Shown: positions 17,888 to 28,776 of the stretch, one piece after another
How the letters are laid out: each line of letters opens with the position of its first letter
How positions within the stretch are numbered: the stretch's first letter is position 1
From: Streptomyces sp. NBC_00377
Lineage (GTDB): Bacteria; Actinomycetota; Actinomycetes; Streptomycetales; Streptomycetaceae
DNA: 64,000 nucleotides
Assembly: GCF_036075115.1 (NCBI RefSeq)
Contig: NZ_CP107958.1
Coordinates: forward strand, 2,914,001 to 2,978,000
Reading direction: 5' to 3'
Translations under genes and position numbers: made by a program
The notes under the pieces: generated by a model
Told to the model about the DNA's origin: nothing
The model's database searches: none
Seen by the model: the letters and a program-made list of their open reading frames with translations, nothing else

Positions 17888-19426
17888 ATGACCAACTCGA
17901 CGCACTCCACGAACTCCACGGACCCGGTGAGCACCACCGCACCTCCCGCGGCCCGCGCGGGCCGCCGTGAATGGACCGCCCTCGGCGTGCTGATGCTTCC
18001 GCTGCTGCTGGTCTCGATGGACGTCTCCGTCCTCTACTTCGCGATCCCCGCGATCAGCGCCGACCTGGCACCGACCGGTACGCAGCAGCTGTGGATCTTC
18101 GACATCTACGCGTTCGTCCTGGCGGGCCTGCTGATGACGATGGGCTCGCTCGGCGACCGCATCGGCCGCCGCCGGCTGCTGCTGGTCGGCGCCGCCGCGT
18201 TCGGCACCGCCTCCCTGGTCGCGGCCTACGCGGACAGCGCCGAGACCCTGATCGCCGCCCGCGCGGTCCTCGGCATCGGTGGTGCGACCCTGATGCCCTC
18301 GACGATGGCCCTGATCCGCACGATGTTCACCGACCCGGCCCAGCGCGCGAAGGCGATCGGCATGTGGTCGGCGGTCATGACGGGCGGCATCGCGCTCGGC
18401 TCGGTGATGAGCGGTCTGCTCGTCCAGTACTTCTGGTGGGGTTCGGTCTTCCTGGTCAACCTGCCCGCGATGGTCCTGCTGCTCGTCCTCGGTCCCGTCC
18501 TGCTGCCCGAGTCCCGCGACCCCGCTCCGGGCCGCTTCGACTGGCCGAGCGTCCCCCTGTCGATGGCCGCCGTACTCCCCGTGATCTACGGCCTCAAGGA
18601 GATCCCGTCCGAGGGCTGGCACGCGCAGTACGTCGTCTCGGTCACCGTCGGCCTGCTCCTCGCGGCCCTCTTCGTCCACCGCCAGCGCACCACGGCCTCA
18701 CCGATGATCTCCCCCGCCCTGTTCCGGGGCCGCGGCTTCGCCCCCGCCCTCGTCCTCAACCTGGTCTCCGCCTTCGGCATGCTGGGCTCGGCGTTCTTCA
18801 CGACCCAGTACCTCCAGTCGGTGCTCGGCAGGAGCGCGCTGGAAGCGGCCCTGTGGGCCCTGCTCCCCTCGGTGCCGATCGGCATGGCCGCCCCGATCGC
18901 GACCTCCCTGGTCCACAAGGGCGTCGACCGCGCCTACGTCGTGACGGCCGGCTTCGCCATCGGGGCGAGCGGCTACGCGCTGCTGGCCCTCGCCGGCACC
19001 GACTCGATGTGGCTGGTGCTGACCGCCTGCGCGGTCCTGGCCTGCGGAATCGTGATGGTCCTGTCCCAGATGACGGACCTGGCACTGAGCACGGCCCCGG
19101 TGGAGCGCGCGGGCTCCGCGTCGGCCCTGCTGGAGACCGGCACCGAGTTCGGCGGCGCCCTCGGTATGGCCGTCCTCGGCTCCATCGGTACGGCGCTCTA
19201 CCGCCACGGCATCCCGGCCACGGCCCCCGCCGAGGCCCGCGAGACCCTCGGCGGCGCCCTGGCGGTGGCGGGTCACCTCCCGGGGCGCACGGGAGACGCC
19301 CTGGCCGCGACGGCCCGCGAGGCGTTCACCCACGGCATGCAGGGCGCGGCGATCGCCGGAGCGGTACTCCTGGCCGGAGCGGCGGCAGCGGCTGCGGTGA
19401 CCCTGCGCAGGATCCGCGTCAAGTAG
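17888..19426 (+). CDS. MFS drug efflux transporter (DHA2/EmrB-QacA type)
   Basis: 512-aa inner-membrane proton antiporter with about 14 hydrophobic segments. Family marks: LPLLLVSMDVSVLYFAIPAI in TM1, GSLGDRIGRRRLLLVGA in loop 2-3, and the GAxLMPST motif (IGGATLMPSTMALI) of DHA2 proteins. The C-terminal half shows the usual GTEFGGALGMAVLGSIG. It likely exports a toxic small molecule or antibiotic; the substrate is not predictable. No ribosome-binding site precedes ATG 17888, which fits the leaderless promoter described above. Controlled by the divergent TetR. Confidence 0.9.
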   Translation: MTNSTHSTNSTDPVSTTAPPAARAGRREWTALGVLMLPLLLVSMDVSVLYFAIPAISADLAPTGTQQLWIFDIYAFVLAGLLMTMGSLGDRIGRRRLLLVGAAAFGTASLVAAYADSAETLIAARAVLGIGGATLMPSTMALIRTMFTDPAQRAKAIGMWSAVMTGGIALGSVMSGLLVQYFWWGSVFLVNLPAMVLLLVLGPVLLPESRDPAPGRFDWPSVPLSMAAVLPVIYGLKEIPSEGWHAQYVVSVTVGLLLAALFVHRQRTTASPMISPALFRGRGFAPALVLNLVSAFGMLGSAFFTTQYLQSVLGRSALEAALWALLPSVPIGMAAPIATSLVHKGVDRAYVVTAGFAIGASGYALLALAGTDSMWLVLTACAVLACGIVMVLSQMTDLALSTAPVERAGSASALLETGTEFGGALGMAVLGSIGTALYRHGIPATAPAEARETLGGALAVAGHLPGRTGDALAATAREAFTHGMQGAAIAGAVLLAGAAAAAAVTLRRIRVK

Positions 19427-19436
19427 GACTCATGCG

Positions 19437-19480
19437 AAAGGGCGCCGGTGGCTGGATCACTCCAGCCACCGGCGCCCTTT
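19437..19480. terminator. Bidirectional terminator, MFS/serA
   Basis: AAAGGGCGCCGGTGGCTGGA (19437-19456), loop TCAC, TCCAGCCACCGGCGCCCTTT (19461-19480): a perfect 20-bp stem with A- and T-flanks, 11 bases after the MFS stop and convergent with serA. Confidence 0.92.
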
Positions 19481-19497
19481 CAGCCGAGGCCGGCCAT

Positions 19498-19568
19498 ATC
19501 AGCCCGTCCGGCGTTCGAGGACGAGGCCGTTCAGGCCGAAGCGGGGGCCTGGGGGCGGCCGCCCCCGG
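19498..19568. repeat. Dispersed Streptomyces-type intergenic repeat
   Basis: Begins CAGCCCGTCCGGCGTTCGAG and ends in the palindrome GGGGGCGGCCGCCCCC (19551-19566). I recall near-identical blocks in many Streptomyces intergenic regions just downstream of genes. It lies between the terminator and the serA stop. Confidence 0.55.
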
Positions 19569-19582
19569 TACGCGCGGCAACC

Positions 19583-21172
19583 TCAGACGAGGTTCACCGC
19601 ACGCGCGGACGTCGCGCCGATCTCCTCGGCGACCTCCGCCAGCACACCCGCCGGCACGGTGTCGTCGACGGTCAGCACGGCCAGCGCCTCGCCACCCGCG
19701 GCCGCGCGGGCGACCTGCATACCGGCGATGTTGATCCCCGCCTCCCCGAAGACCCGGCCGACGGTGCCGACGACACCCGGACGGTCCTCGTACTTGAGGA
19801 CGACCATGTGGTCGGCGAGCGCGAGGTCGACGTCGTACTCGCCGACCGCGACGATCTTCTGAAGGTGCTTCGGACCGGCCAGCGTGCCGGAGACCGACAC
19901 CTCCTCGCCGTCCGAGAGCGTGCCGCGCACGGTGACGACGTTACGGTGGTCGGCCGACTCGGAGCTGGTGGTCAGCCGCACCTCGACGCCTCGCTCCTGC
20001 GCGAACAGCGGGGCGTTGACGTAGGAGACGGTCTCGTCGACGACGTCCTCGAAGACGCCCTTGAGAGCCGACAGCTCCAGCACCTTCACGTCGTGCTGGG
20101 TGATCTCGCCGTACACCTCGACGTCGAGGCGGACCGCGACCTCGCCCGCGAGCGCGGTGAAGATCCGGCCGAGCCGCTCGGCGAGGGGCAGACCGGGCTT
20201 GACGTCCTCGGCGATGACACCGCCCTGGACGTTGACCGCGTCCGGCACCAGCTCGCCGGCGAGCGCCAGCCGCACGGAACGCGCGACCGCGATACCGGCC
20301 TTCTCCTGGGCCTCGTCGGTCGAGGCGCCGAGGTGCGGGGTGGCCACGACCTGGTCGAACTCGAACAGCGGGGAGTCCGTGCAGGGCTCCTTCGCGTACA
20401 CGTCGAGGCCGGCGCCGGCGACGCGGCCCTCCTTCAGCGCCGAGTACAGCGCCTCCTCGTCGACGATCCCGCCGCGCGCGGCGTTGACGATGCGCACGCT
20501 CGGCTTGACCTTGCGCAGCGCCTCGTCGCCGATCAGACCGACCGTCTCCGGGGTCTTGGGCAGGTGGACGGTGATGAAGTCGGAGACCTCGAGCAGCTCG
20601 TCCAGCGACAGGACCTTCACGCCCATCTGCGCGGCGCGCGCGGGCTGGATGTACGGGTCGTACGCGACGACCTTCATGCCGAAGCCGGACATGCGCTGCG
20701 CGACGAGCGCACCGATGCGGCCGAGGCCGACGACCCCGAGGGTCTTCTCGGCGAGCTCCACGCCCGTGTACTTGCTGCGCTTCCACTCGCCGTTCTTCAG
20801 CGCGGCGTTGGCCTGCGGAATGTGGCGGGCGGTGGCGAGCAGCAGACCGCAGGCCAGCTCGGCCGCGGTCACGATGTTGGAGGTGGGGGCGTTGACGACC
20901 ATCACGCCGGCCTTGGTGGCGGCGGGAACGTCGACGTTGTCCAGGCCGACGCCGGCTCGTGCGACGACCTTCAGCTTCTTCGCGGCGGCGATCGCCTCGG
21001 CGTCCACCTTGGTGGCCGAGCGGATCAGGATCGCGTCGACGTCGGCGATGGCCGGGAGCAGTTCGGCTCGGTCCGCTCCGTTGCAGTGCCGGATCTCGAA
21101 GTCCGGGCCAAGCGCGTCCACGGTCGCGGGCGACAGCTCTTCAGCGATGAGTACGACAGGTTTCGAGCTCAC
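19583..21172 (-). CDS. serA: D-3-phosphoglycerate dehydrogenase
   Basis: 529-aa first enzyme of serine synthesis, oxidising 3-phosphoglycerate with NAD. Long (type I) architecture: catalytic/NAD domains (~5-315; VVGLGRIGALVAQRM, catalytic Arg in NAARGGIVDEEAL, Glu in DVYAKEPCTDSPLF, His in TPHLGAST), an intervening allosteric substrate-binding domain (~320-450), and a C-terminal ACT domain (VVLKYEDRPGVVGTVGRVF). GTG at 21172 (MSSKPVVLIAEEL) has AGGA 5 bases upstream, better than the in-frame ATG 4 codons earlier. It lies downstream of ilvC behind a terminator. Serine feedback through the ACT domain is expected from the family. Confidence 0.95.
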   Translation of the reverse strand: MSSKPVVLIAEELSPATVDALGPDFEIRHCNGADRAELLPAIADVDAILIRSATKVDAEAIAAAKKLKVVARAGVGLDNVDVPAATKAGVMVVNAPTSNIVTAAELACGLLLATARHIPQANAALKNGEWKRSKYTGVELAEKTLGVVGLGRIGALVAQRMSGFGMKVVAYDPYIQPARAAQMGVKVLSLDELLEVSDFITVHLPKTPETVGLIGDEALRKVKPSVRIVNAARGGIVDEEALYSALKEGRVAGAGLDVYAKEPCTDSPLFEFDQVVATPHLGASTDEAQEKAGIAVARSVRLALAGELVPDAVNVQGGVIAEDVKPGLPLAERLGRIFTALAGEVAVRLDVEVYGEITQHDVKVLELSALKGVFEDVVDETVSYVNAPLFAQERGVEVRLTTSSESADHRNVVTVRGTLSDGEEVSVSGTLAGPKHLQKIVAVGEYDVDLALADHMVVLKYEDRPGVVGTVGRVFGEAGINIAGMQVARAAAGGEALAVLTVDDTVPAGVLAEVAEEIGATSARAVNLV

Positions 21173-21367
21173 GTGAGTCCTCACAAGTCCAGTGCGTGCG
21201 GACGGCCGTCCCGACGGCCGCAGGCGGAGGGAGGGGCTAGCCGCGTGGAAGACGCACGACGCTGTGGGCCTGAACGCGTATATAGGCAGCAGTGTAGTGC
21301 CGCGACGGAGGTCGCCTCATGCCTCCGCGGAAGGATCACCCGTCCGTGGTCGGACGGCAGGGACGAC

Positions 21368-21394
21368 GGGGCCGGAGCAGCACGCTCCGGCCCC
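21368..21394 (-). terminator. Terminator after ilvC
   Basis: GGGGCCGGAGC (21368-21378), loop AGCAC, GCTCCGGCCCC (21384-21394): a perfect 11-bp stem 12 bases beyond the ilvC stop, ending the ilvB-ilvN-ilvC unit. Confidence 0.85.
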
Positions 21395-21406
21395 TGTCCC
21401 CCAGGC

Positions 21407-23069
<1,663 letters not shown>

Positions 23070-23091
23070 GTCTTCTTTACGTCTCTCTCGC

Positions 23092-24939
23092 TCAGTCGTC
23101 TTCGTTGTCGCCGAAGTCGGGGCGGACGTCCCGGGCGGCCATGATCTCGTCGTTGGAGGTGCCTGCGGCGACCATCGGCCACACCATCGCGTCCTCGTGG
23201 ACGATGAAGTCGACGACGACCGGGCGGTCGTTGACCGAGTTCGCCTCCTCGATGACCTTGTCGAGGTCCTCGGGGGACTCGCAGCGGATCGCGTAGCAGC
23301 CCATGGCCTCCGACAGCTTGACGAAGTCGGGGACGCGCGTGCCGGCGCTCGGCTGCTTGCCGTCCGCCTCCGGGCCGCTGTGCAGCACGGTGTTGGAGTA
23401 GCGCTGGTTGTAGAACAGGGTCTGCCACTGGCGGACCATGCCCAGGGCGCCGTTGTTGATGATGGCGACCTTGATCGGGATGTTGTTCAGGGCGCAGGTG
23501 GTGAGCTCCTGGTTGGTCATCTGGAAGCAGCCGTCACCGTCGATGGCCCACACGGTCTGTCCCGGGGCGCCCGCCTTGGCGCCCATCGCGGCCGGGACCG
23601 CGTATCCCATCGTGCCCGCGCCGCCCGAGTTCAGCCAGGTGGCGGGCTTCTCGTACTTGACGAAGTGGGCGGCCCACATCTGGTGCTGGCCGACGCCCGC
23701 CGCGAAGATCGTGCCCTCGGGGGCGAGCTGTCCGATGCGCTCGATGACCTGCTGCGGGGCGAGCGAACCGTCGGACGGCTGGTCGTAGCCGAGCGGGTAG
23801 GTCTCGCGCCAGCGGCTCAGGTCCTTCCACCAGGCGGTGCAGTCGCCCCGCTGGCCCTCGCTGTGCTCCTTCTGCACCGCCTGGACCAGGTCGGCGATGA
23901 CCTCGCGAGCGTCACCGACGATCGGCACGTCGGCGGCGCGGTTCTTTCCGATCTCCGCCGGGTCGATGTCCGCGTGGACGATCTTGGCGTACGGGGCGAA
24001 GCTGTCGAGCTTGCCGGTGACGCGGTCGTCGAACCGGGCGCCGAGGGCGACGATCAGGTCGGCCTTCTGAAGCCCGGTGACGGCCGCCACCGAACCGTGC
24101 ATGCCCGGCATGCCCAGGTGCTGCGGGTGGCTGTCCGGAAACGCGCCCAGCGCCATCAGGGTGGTGGTGACGGGGGCACCGGTCAGCTCCGCGAGGACCT
24201 TCAGTTCGGCGGTGGCGCCGGCCTTGAGCACACCCCCGCCGACGTACAGGATCGGCCGCTTGGCGGCGGTGATCAGCTTGGCGGCCTCGCGGATCTGCTT
24301 GGCGTGCGGCTTGGTCACCGGACGGTAGCCGGGCAGGTCCATGACGGGCGGCCAGGAGAACGTGGTCTTCGCCTGGAGGGCGTCCTTGGCGATGTCGACC
24401 AGGACCGGCCCGGGCCGGCCGGTGGACGCGATGTGGAACGCCTGCGCGATGACCCGCGGGATGTCCTCGGCCTGGGTGACCAGGAAGTTGTGCTTGGTGA
24501 TCGGCATGGTGATGCCGACGATGTCCGCCTCCTGGAAGGCGTCCGTGCCGATCGCCTTCGACGCCACCTGTCCGGTGATCGCCACCAGCGGCACCGAGTC
24601 CATGTGGGCGTCGGCGATCGGCGTGACCAGGTTGGTCGCGCCGGGGCCCGAGGTGGCCATGCAGACGCCGACCCTGCCGGTGGCCTGCGCGTAACCGGTG
24701 GCCGCGTGGCCCGCGCCCTGCTCGTGCCGGACCAGGACGTGGCGGACCCTCGTCGAGTCCATCAGCGGGTCGTACGCCGGAAGGATCGCACCGCCGGGAA
24801 TGCCGAATACCGTGTCGGCGCCGACCTCCTCGAGAGAACGGATGAGGGACTGCGCACCCGTCACGTGCTCGACGGTCGCGGAGTGTCCTCCGGATCGGGG
24901 CCGCGGCTGCGGATGGGCCCCGGTGGCCTGCTCGGTCAT
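23092..24939 (-). CDS. ilvB: Acetolactate synthase catalytic subunit
   Basis: 615-aa ThDP/FAD enzyme, first common step of valine, leucine and isoleucine synthesis. Seen: [18 protein letters not shown], the catalytic Glu in [31 protein letters not shown], the FAD region [12 protein letters not shown], and the ThDP signature GDGCFQM...[12 protein letters not shown]. The alternative ATG at 24945 leaves too little room for GAGAAGAG, so I use ATG 24939 ([11 protein letters not shown]). It follows a leader peptide and terminator and precedes ilvN and ilvC. Confidence 0.96.
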   Translation of the reverse strand: MTEQATGAHPQPRPRSGGHSATVEHVTGAQSLIRSLEEVGADTVFGIPGGAILPAYDPLMDSTRVRHVLVRHEQGAGHAATGYAQATGRVGVCMATSGPGATNLVTPIADAHMDSVPLVAITGQVASKAIGTDAFQEADIVGITMPITKHNFLVTQAEDIPRVIAQAFHIASTGRPGPVLVDIAKDALQAKTTFSWPPVMDLPGYRPVTKPHAKQIREAAKLITAAKRPILYVGGGVLKAGATAELKVLAELTGAPVTTTLMALGAFPDSHPQHLGMPGMHGSVAAVTGLQKADLIVALGARFDDRVTGKLDSFAPYAKIVHADIDPAEIGKNRAADVPIVGDAREVIADLVQAVQKEHSEGQRGDCTAWWKDLSRWRETYPLGYDQPSDGSLAPQQVIERIGQLAPEGTIFAAGVGQHQMWAAHFVKYEKPATWLNSGGAGTMGYAVPAAMGAKAGAPGQTVWAIDGDGCFQMTNQELTTCALNNIPIKVAIINNGALGMVRQWQTLFYNQRYSNTVLHSGPEADGKQPSAGTRVPDFVKLSEAMGCYAIRCESPEDLDKVIEEANSVNDRPVVVDFIVHEDAMVWPMVAAGTSNDEIMAARDVRPDFGDNEDD

Positions 24940-25056
24940 CGGCATTCTCTTCTCGATGCTGAGGGTTTTACTGAGGGTTCTACTGGGGTCGTACTGGGGT
25001 GTCGCTCGGGTCCTGCGGGGGCCGCGGCAGGGGCGCCGCGGCGGGTTTTGTGCAAC

Positions 25057-25090
25057 AAAAAACCCCTCGTGCCAAAAGGCAAGCGAGGGG
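25057..25090 (-). terminator. ilvB attenuator terminator
   Basis: On the minus strand CCCCTCGCTTGCC (25078-25090), loop TTTT, GGCACGAGGGG (25063-25073), then TTTTTT (25057-25062). A G/C stem with a small bulge and a U-run, 53 bases beyond the leader peptide stop and 117 bases before ilvB: a classic attenuator terminator. Confidence 0.85.
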
Positions 25091-25143
25091 AGCGCGCCGG
25101 GTGGGGTCGCTGGGAGTTCCGGGATTCCGGAGCGTCACCAGCT

Positions 25144-25185
25144 TCAGCCGACGCGCTTTCCAAGTACGAGAATTCGGGTGCGCAT
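25144..25185 (-). CDS. ilvB leader peptide
   Basis: A 13-residue reading frame, MRTRILVLGKRVG, with four adjacent codons for Ile-Leu-Val-Leu (ATT CTC GTA CTT; the last two are rare codons in this genome). It precedes the U-tailed terminator and the ilvB gene. Ribosome stalling on these codons when branched-chain amino acids are scarce would prevent the terminator from forming. Leader-peptide attenuation of ilvB has been predicted in actinobacteria, so this is an instance of a known type. It overlaps a longer frame on the same strand that I reject. Confidence 0.8.
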   Translation of the reverse strand: MRTRILVLGKRVG

Positions 25186-25218
25186 GGCATTGACCCTCCC
25201 CCCGGCGCGCACCGACTG

Positions 25219-28200
25219 TCAAGTGGGTGGGACGGGCGTCTCATTATGTGAGCGAAGGGCACTTCCGCTCCCCAGGACGGCTGTGACACCGCCGGCGACG
25301 CCACCGGCGTGTACACCACTGGTGTACACCCCTGAGCCTCCGCCCGCGAACACCGGCTCGGCCGGGCCGTGCGGCACCGGATACCGGCCCGTGGCGAGGG
25401 CCCTGCGCAGCCGGTACTCGTCGAGCGGCGCGGAGAACGCCATGCCCTGGCCGTGGGTGCAGCCCATCGCCCGCAGGGCGACCACCTGCTCGGGCAGGTC
25501 CACGCCCTCGGCGACCGACGGGAGCCCGAGATCGGTGGCGATCCGCAGCAGGCCACTGGTGATCTTGTGCAGCCGCGCCGACTCGACGACCCCCTCGACC
25601 AGCGAACGGTCGAGCCTGAGCACGTCGATCGGGAGCCGGCGCAGCGCCGTGAGGGCCCCGTAGCCGCTGCCGAAGCCGTCGAGGGCGATCCGTACCCCGA
25701 GCCGGCGCAGCGCCCCCAGGCGGCGCTCCAGCTCGTCCAGCGGGACCCTCGGGTCGGTGTCGGACAGCTCGACCACCAGGGAGCCCGACGGCAGCCCGTG
25801 CCGCGTCAGCAGCGCCTCCACGGAGCCCAGCGGCATCGACCGGTCCAGCAGCCGCCTGGCGCCCACCCGCACGACCACCGGCAGGGTGAGTCCGCTCACG
25901 GCCCGGTCGGCGGCCTGCTCGACTGCTTCCGCCAGCATCCAGCGCCCCAGCTCGGCCGTCCTGTCGCTGTCCTCCGCGACCCGCAGGAACTCGGCGGGCG
26001 TGAAGAGCACTCCTTGGGAGGAGCGCCAGCGCGCCTGCGCGGCGACAGACGAGATCCGGCCGTCCTCCAGGCGCACCACCGGCTGGTGCAGCAGCGCGAA
26101 CTCGCCGTCGTGCAGCGCGGCGCGCAGCCGCGTGGCCAGCTCCGCCTTGCGGACGACGTCCTGCTGCATCTGGGGCTTGTACAGCTCGACCCGGCCCTTG
26201 CCGCCCGCCTTGGCGCGGTACATGGCGAGGTCGGCGTTGCGCAGCAGCTCGCCGGCGCCCAGACCGGGTTCCGCGAAGGCGACGCCGATGGACGCGGCGA
26301 CGCGGACCTCGTTGCCGTCGATGAGATAGGGCTGCGACAGCGTGAGCCTGAGGCGGTCGGCGAGTTCCGCTATGTGGCGTTCCCGGGCGGCGCGGTCGCG
26401 GGTGCCGTCGCCGACGATCAGGGCCGCGAACTCGTCGCCGCCCAGCCGGGAGGCGGTGTCCCCCTTGCGGACCGCGTCCTGGAGCCTGCGGGCGGCCTGC
26501 ACCAGCAGTTCGTCCCCGGCCGCGTGGCCGATCGTGTCGTTGACCGCCTTGAAGCCGTCGAGGTCGATGAAGAGGACGGCGGTGTTGCGCAGGGCGGGGC
26601 CGCGGTCCGAGCTGCGGCGGCCGGACAGGGCCTGCTGCACGCGGCGGGTGAACAGCGCGCGGTTGGGCAGGTCGGTGAGCGGGTCGTGCTCGGCGTTGTG
26701 CTGGAGTTGTGCCTGGAGCCGCACCCGCTCGGTCACGTCCCGGCTGTTGAAGATCAGGCCGCCGTGATGGCGGTTGACGGTCGACTCGACGTTGAGCCAG
26801 CCTCCCCCGCCCGCGGCTCCGCCCGAGCGGGAGGCGCCCCCGTCACCGGAGCGGAAGCGGCACTCGATGCGGGTGGTGGGTTCCTCCTGGGGATCGGCGG
26901 CGAGGAACCGGCGCACCTCGTGCACCACACAGCCCAGGTCCTCGGGGTGGATCAGGTCGGCCAGTTCCGAACCCACCAGGTCCTCGGCGGACCGTCCGTA
27001 GACCCCGGCGGCGGCCGGGGAGACGTAGCGCAGGACGCCGCTGGGCGCGGCGATCATGATGACGTCGCTCGAGCCCTGCACCAGGGAGCGGAAGTGGTTC
27101 TCCTTCTGGGCCAGTTCCTGGGTGAGGGTGATGTTGTCGAGCAGCATGATCCCCTGTCGCACCACGAGGGCGAGCACGACCGTGCCTCCGGTCAGCAGCA
27201 CCACACGGTCGACGCTGCGGCCGTTGAGGACGTTGTAGAGGATCCCCAGGGTGCAGACGGCCGCGGCGAGATAGGGCGTGAGGGCGGCCAGGGACCCGGT
27301 GATGGGCCGCGTGACGGGATACCGGCCCTGGTCGCCTCCCTGGGGGGCCGCCGGGTCGGACGTCCGTCCGGCCGGCCGGTCGGGCCGCTGCCCCGGGGCC
27401 TGCGCCGCGGTGGCGGACGCCGGTTGCGCCGGCCCGCGCGGGCGCCTTGCGGGGCGCTGGCCGGGTACGTGTTCGTGCACCACACGCGTGTGCCCCTCAT
27501 CCGCGGCGGACCCCTGCCGGCGGGAGGCGGCCCAGGGCGCGTACGCCAGGAGCAGCGAGCCCGCGAACCACCCCGCGTCGAGGAGCTGGCCCGAGCGGTA
27601 GTTGTTGTGCAGCAGCGGCGAGGTGAACAGGGCGTCGCACATCACGGTCAGGGCGAGCGCACCGACGGCCGTGTTGACCGCCGTGCGGTTCACCGGCGTG
27701 CGCCGGAAGTGCAGCACCAACACCATGCTCACCAGGGCGATGTCGAGCAGCGGGTACGCCAGCGACAACGCGGCGTGGGCCACGCTCGGCCCGTCGAACT
27801 TCGCCGCCTGGGCGAGCGCGAGGCTCCAGGAGAGGGTGAGCAGCGAGCCGGCGATCAGCCAGGCGTCCAGGGCCAGGCAGACCCAGCCCGCCTTCGTCAT
27901 CGGGCGGGCGGCGAGCACGAGCAGCCCCACGATGGCGGGGGGTGCGAAGCAGAGGAAGAACAGGTCGGCGAAGCTGGGGCTGGGCACGGGCCGGCCGAGG
28001 ACCACTTCGTACCACCCCCAGACCAGGTTGCCGAGGGCCGCCATCGCCGAGGAGAGCGAGAACAACAGCCAGGCGGGTCGAAAGCGGACGCGGCGGGTGC
28101 GCGCGTAGAGGAAGCACGAGACGGCGGCGGTCCCCGCCGCCGCGGTCAGCCCGAAGTCGCCCATGATCAGTGCGAGTTGGTCCGATCCCCAGCCGAGCGC

Positions 28201-28365
28201 GGAACCGACGGCGTATCCCGCGCACAGGAAGGAGAGAAGCAGTTGGTGGATCAGGTTCGATCCGGGGCCGCCGGTGGACGACGGCGCGGTGCGCGGCGTC
28301 CCCGTCGAAGGCTGTGTCCGCAGCGCTCCGTCGAGGAGGGTCGTGGAGGTCGGCGGCGAACTCAC
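25219..28365 (-). CDS. cdgC: Membrane PAS-GGDEF-EAL protein, CdgC-like
   Basis: About 1048-aa cyclic-di-GMP protein. Layout: N-terminal hydrophobic region of 8-10 membrane segments (~40-300), a Pro/Gln-rich linker, two further segments (~350-400), PAS domain (~415-530, FRSLVQGSSDVIMIAAPSG), GGDEF domain with intact RLGGDEFAALI (~640), then an EAL-like domain (~755-1000). The EAL domain has lost key residues: the EAL triad reads AQA (VAAQARWRSS), the metal-binding DDFG reads LDGFGSGYG, and ELTE reads ELSD. It is therefore probably a diguanylate cyclase with a non-catalytic EAL domain. Position next to ilvB matches S. coelicolor CdgC (SCO5511), from memory. GTG at 28365 has GGGAGGG just upstream; GTG 28578 or ATG 28548 would add 61-71 residues of low-complexity sequence. 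Confidence 0.85.
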   Translation of the reverse strand: MSSPPTSTTLLDGALRTQPSTGTPRTAPSSTGGPGSNLIHQLLLSFLCAGYAVGSALGWGSDQLALIMGDFGLTAAAGTAAVSCFLYARTRRVRFRPAWLLFSLSSAMAALGNLVWGWYEVVLGRPVPSPSFADLFFLCFAPPAIVGLLVLAARPMTKAGWVCLALDAWLIAGSLLTLSWSLALAQAAKFDGPSVAHAALSLAYPLLDIALVSMVLVLHFRRTPVNRTAVNTAVGALALTVMCDALFTSPLLHNNYRSGQLLDAGWFAGSLLLAYAPWAASRRQGSAADEGHTRVVHEHVPGQRPARRPRGPAQPASATAAQAPGQRPDRPAGRTSDPAAPQGGDQGRYPVTRPITGSLAALTPYLAAAVCTLGILYNVLNGRSVDRVVLLTGGTVVLALVVRQGIMLLDNITLTQELAQKENHFRSLVQGSSDVIMIAAPSGVLRYVSPAAAGVYGRSAEDLVGSELADLIHPEDLGCVVHEVRRFLAADPQEEPTTRIECRFRSGDGGASRSGGAAGGGGWLNVESTVNRHHGGLIFNSRDVTERVRLQAQLQHNAEHDPLTDLPNRALFTRRVQQALSGRRSSDRGPALRNTAVLFIDLDGFKAVNDTIGHAAGDELLVQAARRLQDAVRKGDTASRLGGDEFAALIVGDGTRDRAARERHIAELADRLRLTLSQPYLIDGNEVRVAASIGVAFAEPGLGAGELLRNADLAMYRAKAGGKGRVELYKPQMQQDVVRKAELATRLRAALHDGEFALLHQPVVRLEDGRISSVAAQARWRSSQGVLFTPAEFLRVAEDSDRTAELGRWMLAEAVEQAADRAVSGLTLPVVVRVGARRLLDRSMPLGSVEALLTRHGLPSGSLVVELSDTDPRVPLDELERRLGALRRLGVRIALDGFGSGYGALTALRRLPIDVLRLDRSLVEGVVESARLHKITSGLLRIATDLGLPSVAEGVDLPEQVVALRAMGCTHGQGMAFSAPLDEYRLRRALATGRYPVPHGPAEPVFAGGGSGVYTSGVHAGGVAGGVTAVLGSGSALRSHNETPVPPT

Positions 28366-28776
28366 CGGACCCTCCCGGTCCGCGTCACTCCCGGATCCCT
28401 CGGGTCCCGGGCCGCCGGTGGCGCGTGCTTCCCGTGGCTGCCGCACCTGTGACGGTGACGGCCGTGATGAGTGCCGTGACCGTGTCGGCGCGCGGTGGAG
28501 CGCCAGGGTCGCCGTCGGCGGCTCCGCCGCGTCGGATCGTTCGTCCATAGGCCGTGCATCGCCCGTCGCCCCCCTCACAAGTCTGAAATGTCCATCCCTG
28601 GCGCCGAACGTGCGCGGCGCAGCCCCTGTCGGGACGATACACCAGTCTCGTCACTCAGGGACATAGTTCCTCTACGCTGCGTGACGATCATCGGCATATG
28701 CGCCCGGACGAGGTACGGAGCGCGTCCGGGGGACTGCGGAGGGTGCCCGATTCGGGCCGCGGGAGTGCCGCGGCCG
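28366..28776. other. Intergenic region upstream of cdgC
   Basis: 411 bases, or 199-228 if an upstream start of cdgC is used. The part near cdgC is open in frame and Arg/Ser/Pro-rich. The distal part (28640-28700) is comparatively AT-rich and holds two BldD-box-like sites. The stretch 28700-28776 follows the hydroxyacid dehydrogenase stop and shows nothing I can name. Confidence 0.5.
28650..28685. promoter_or_regulatory. Two BldD-box-like sites upstream of cdgC
   Basis: GTCACTCAGGGACAT (28650-28664, plus strand) and GTCACGCAGCGTAGA (minus strand of 28671-28685) each match the published BldD consensus nTnACnC(A/T)GnGTnAn at 8 of 9 fixed positions. Their centres are 21 bases apart, two helical turns. 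BldD is the c-di-GMP-binding master repressor of Streptomyces development and is known to bind c-di-GMP enzyme genes. Confidence 0.55.

Noticed and set aside
24936..25556. 206-codon minus-strand frame containing MPCAPEFSYLES over the ilvB leader
   Set aside because: It overlaps the leader peptide and attenuator and its translation is Pro/Arg/Ser-rich without homology. The short MRTRILVLGKRVG frame is a better explanation.
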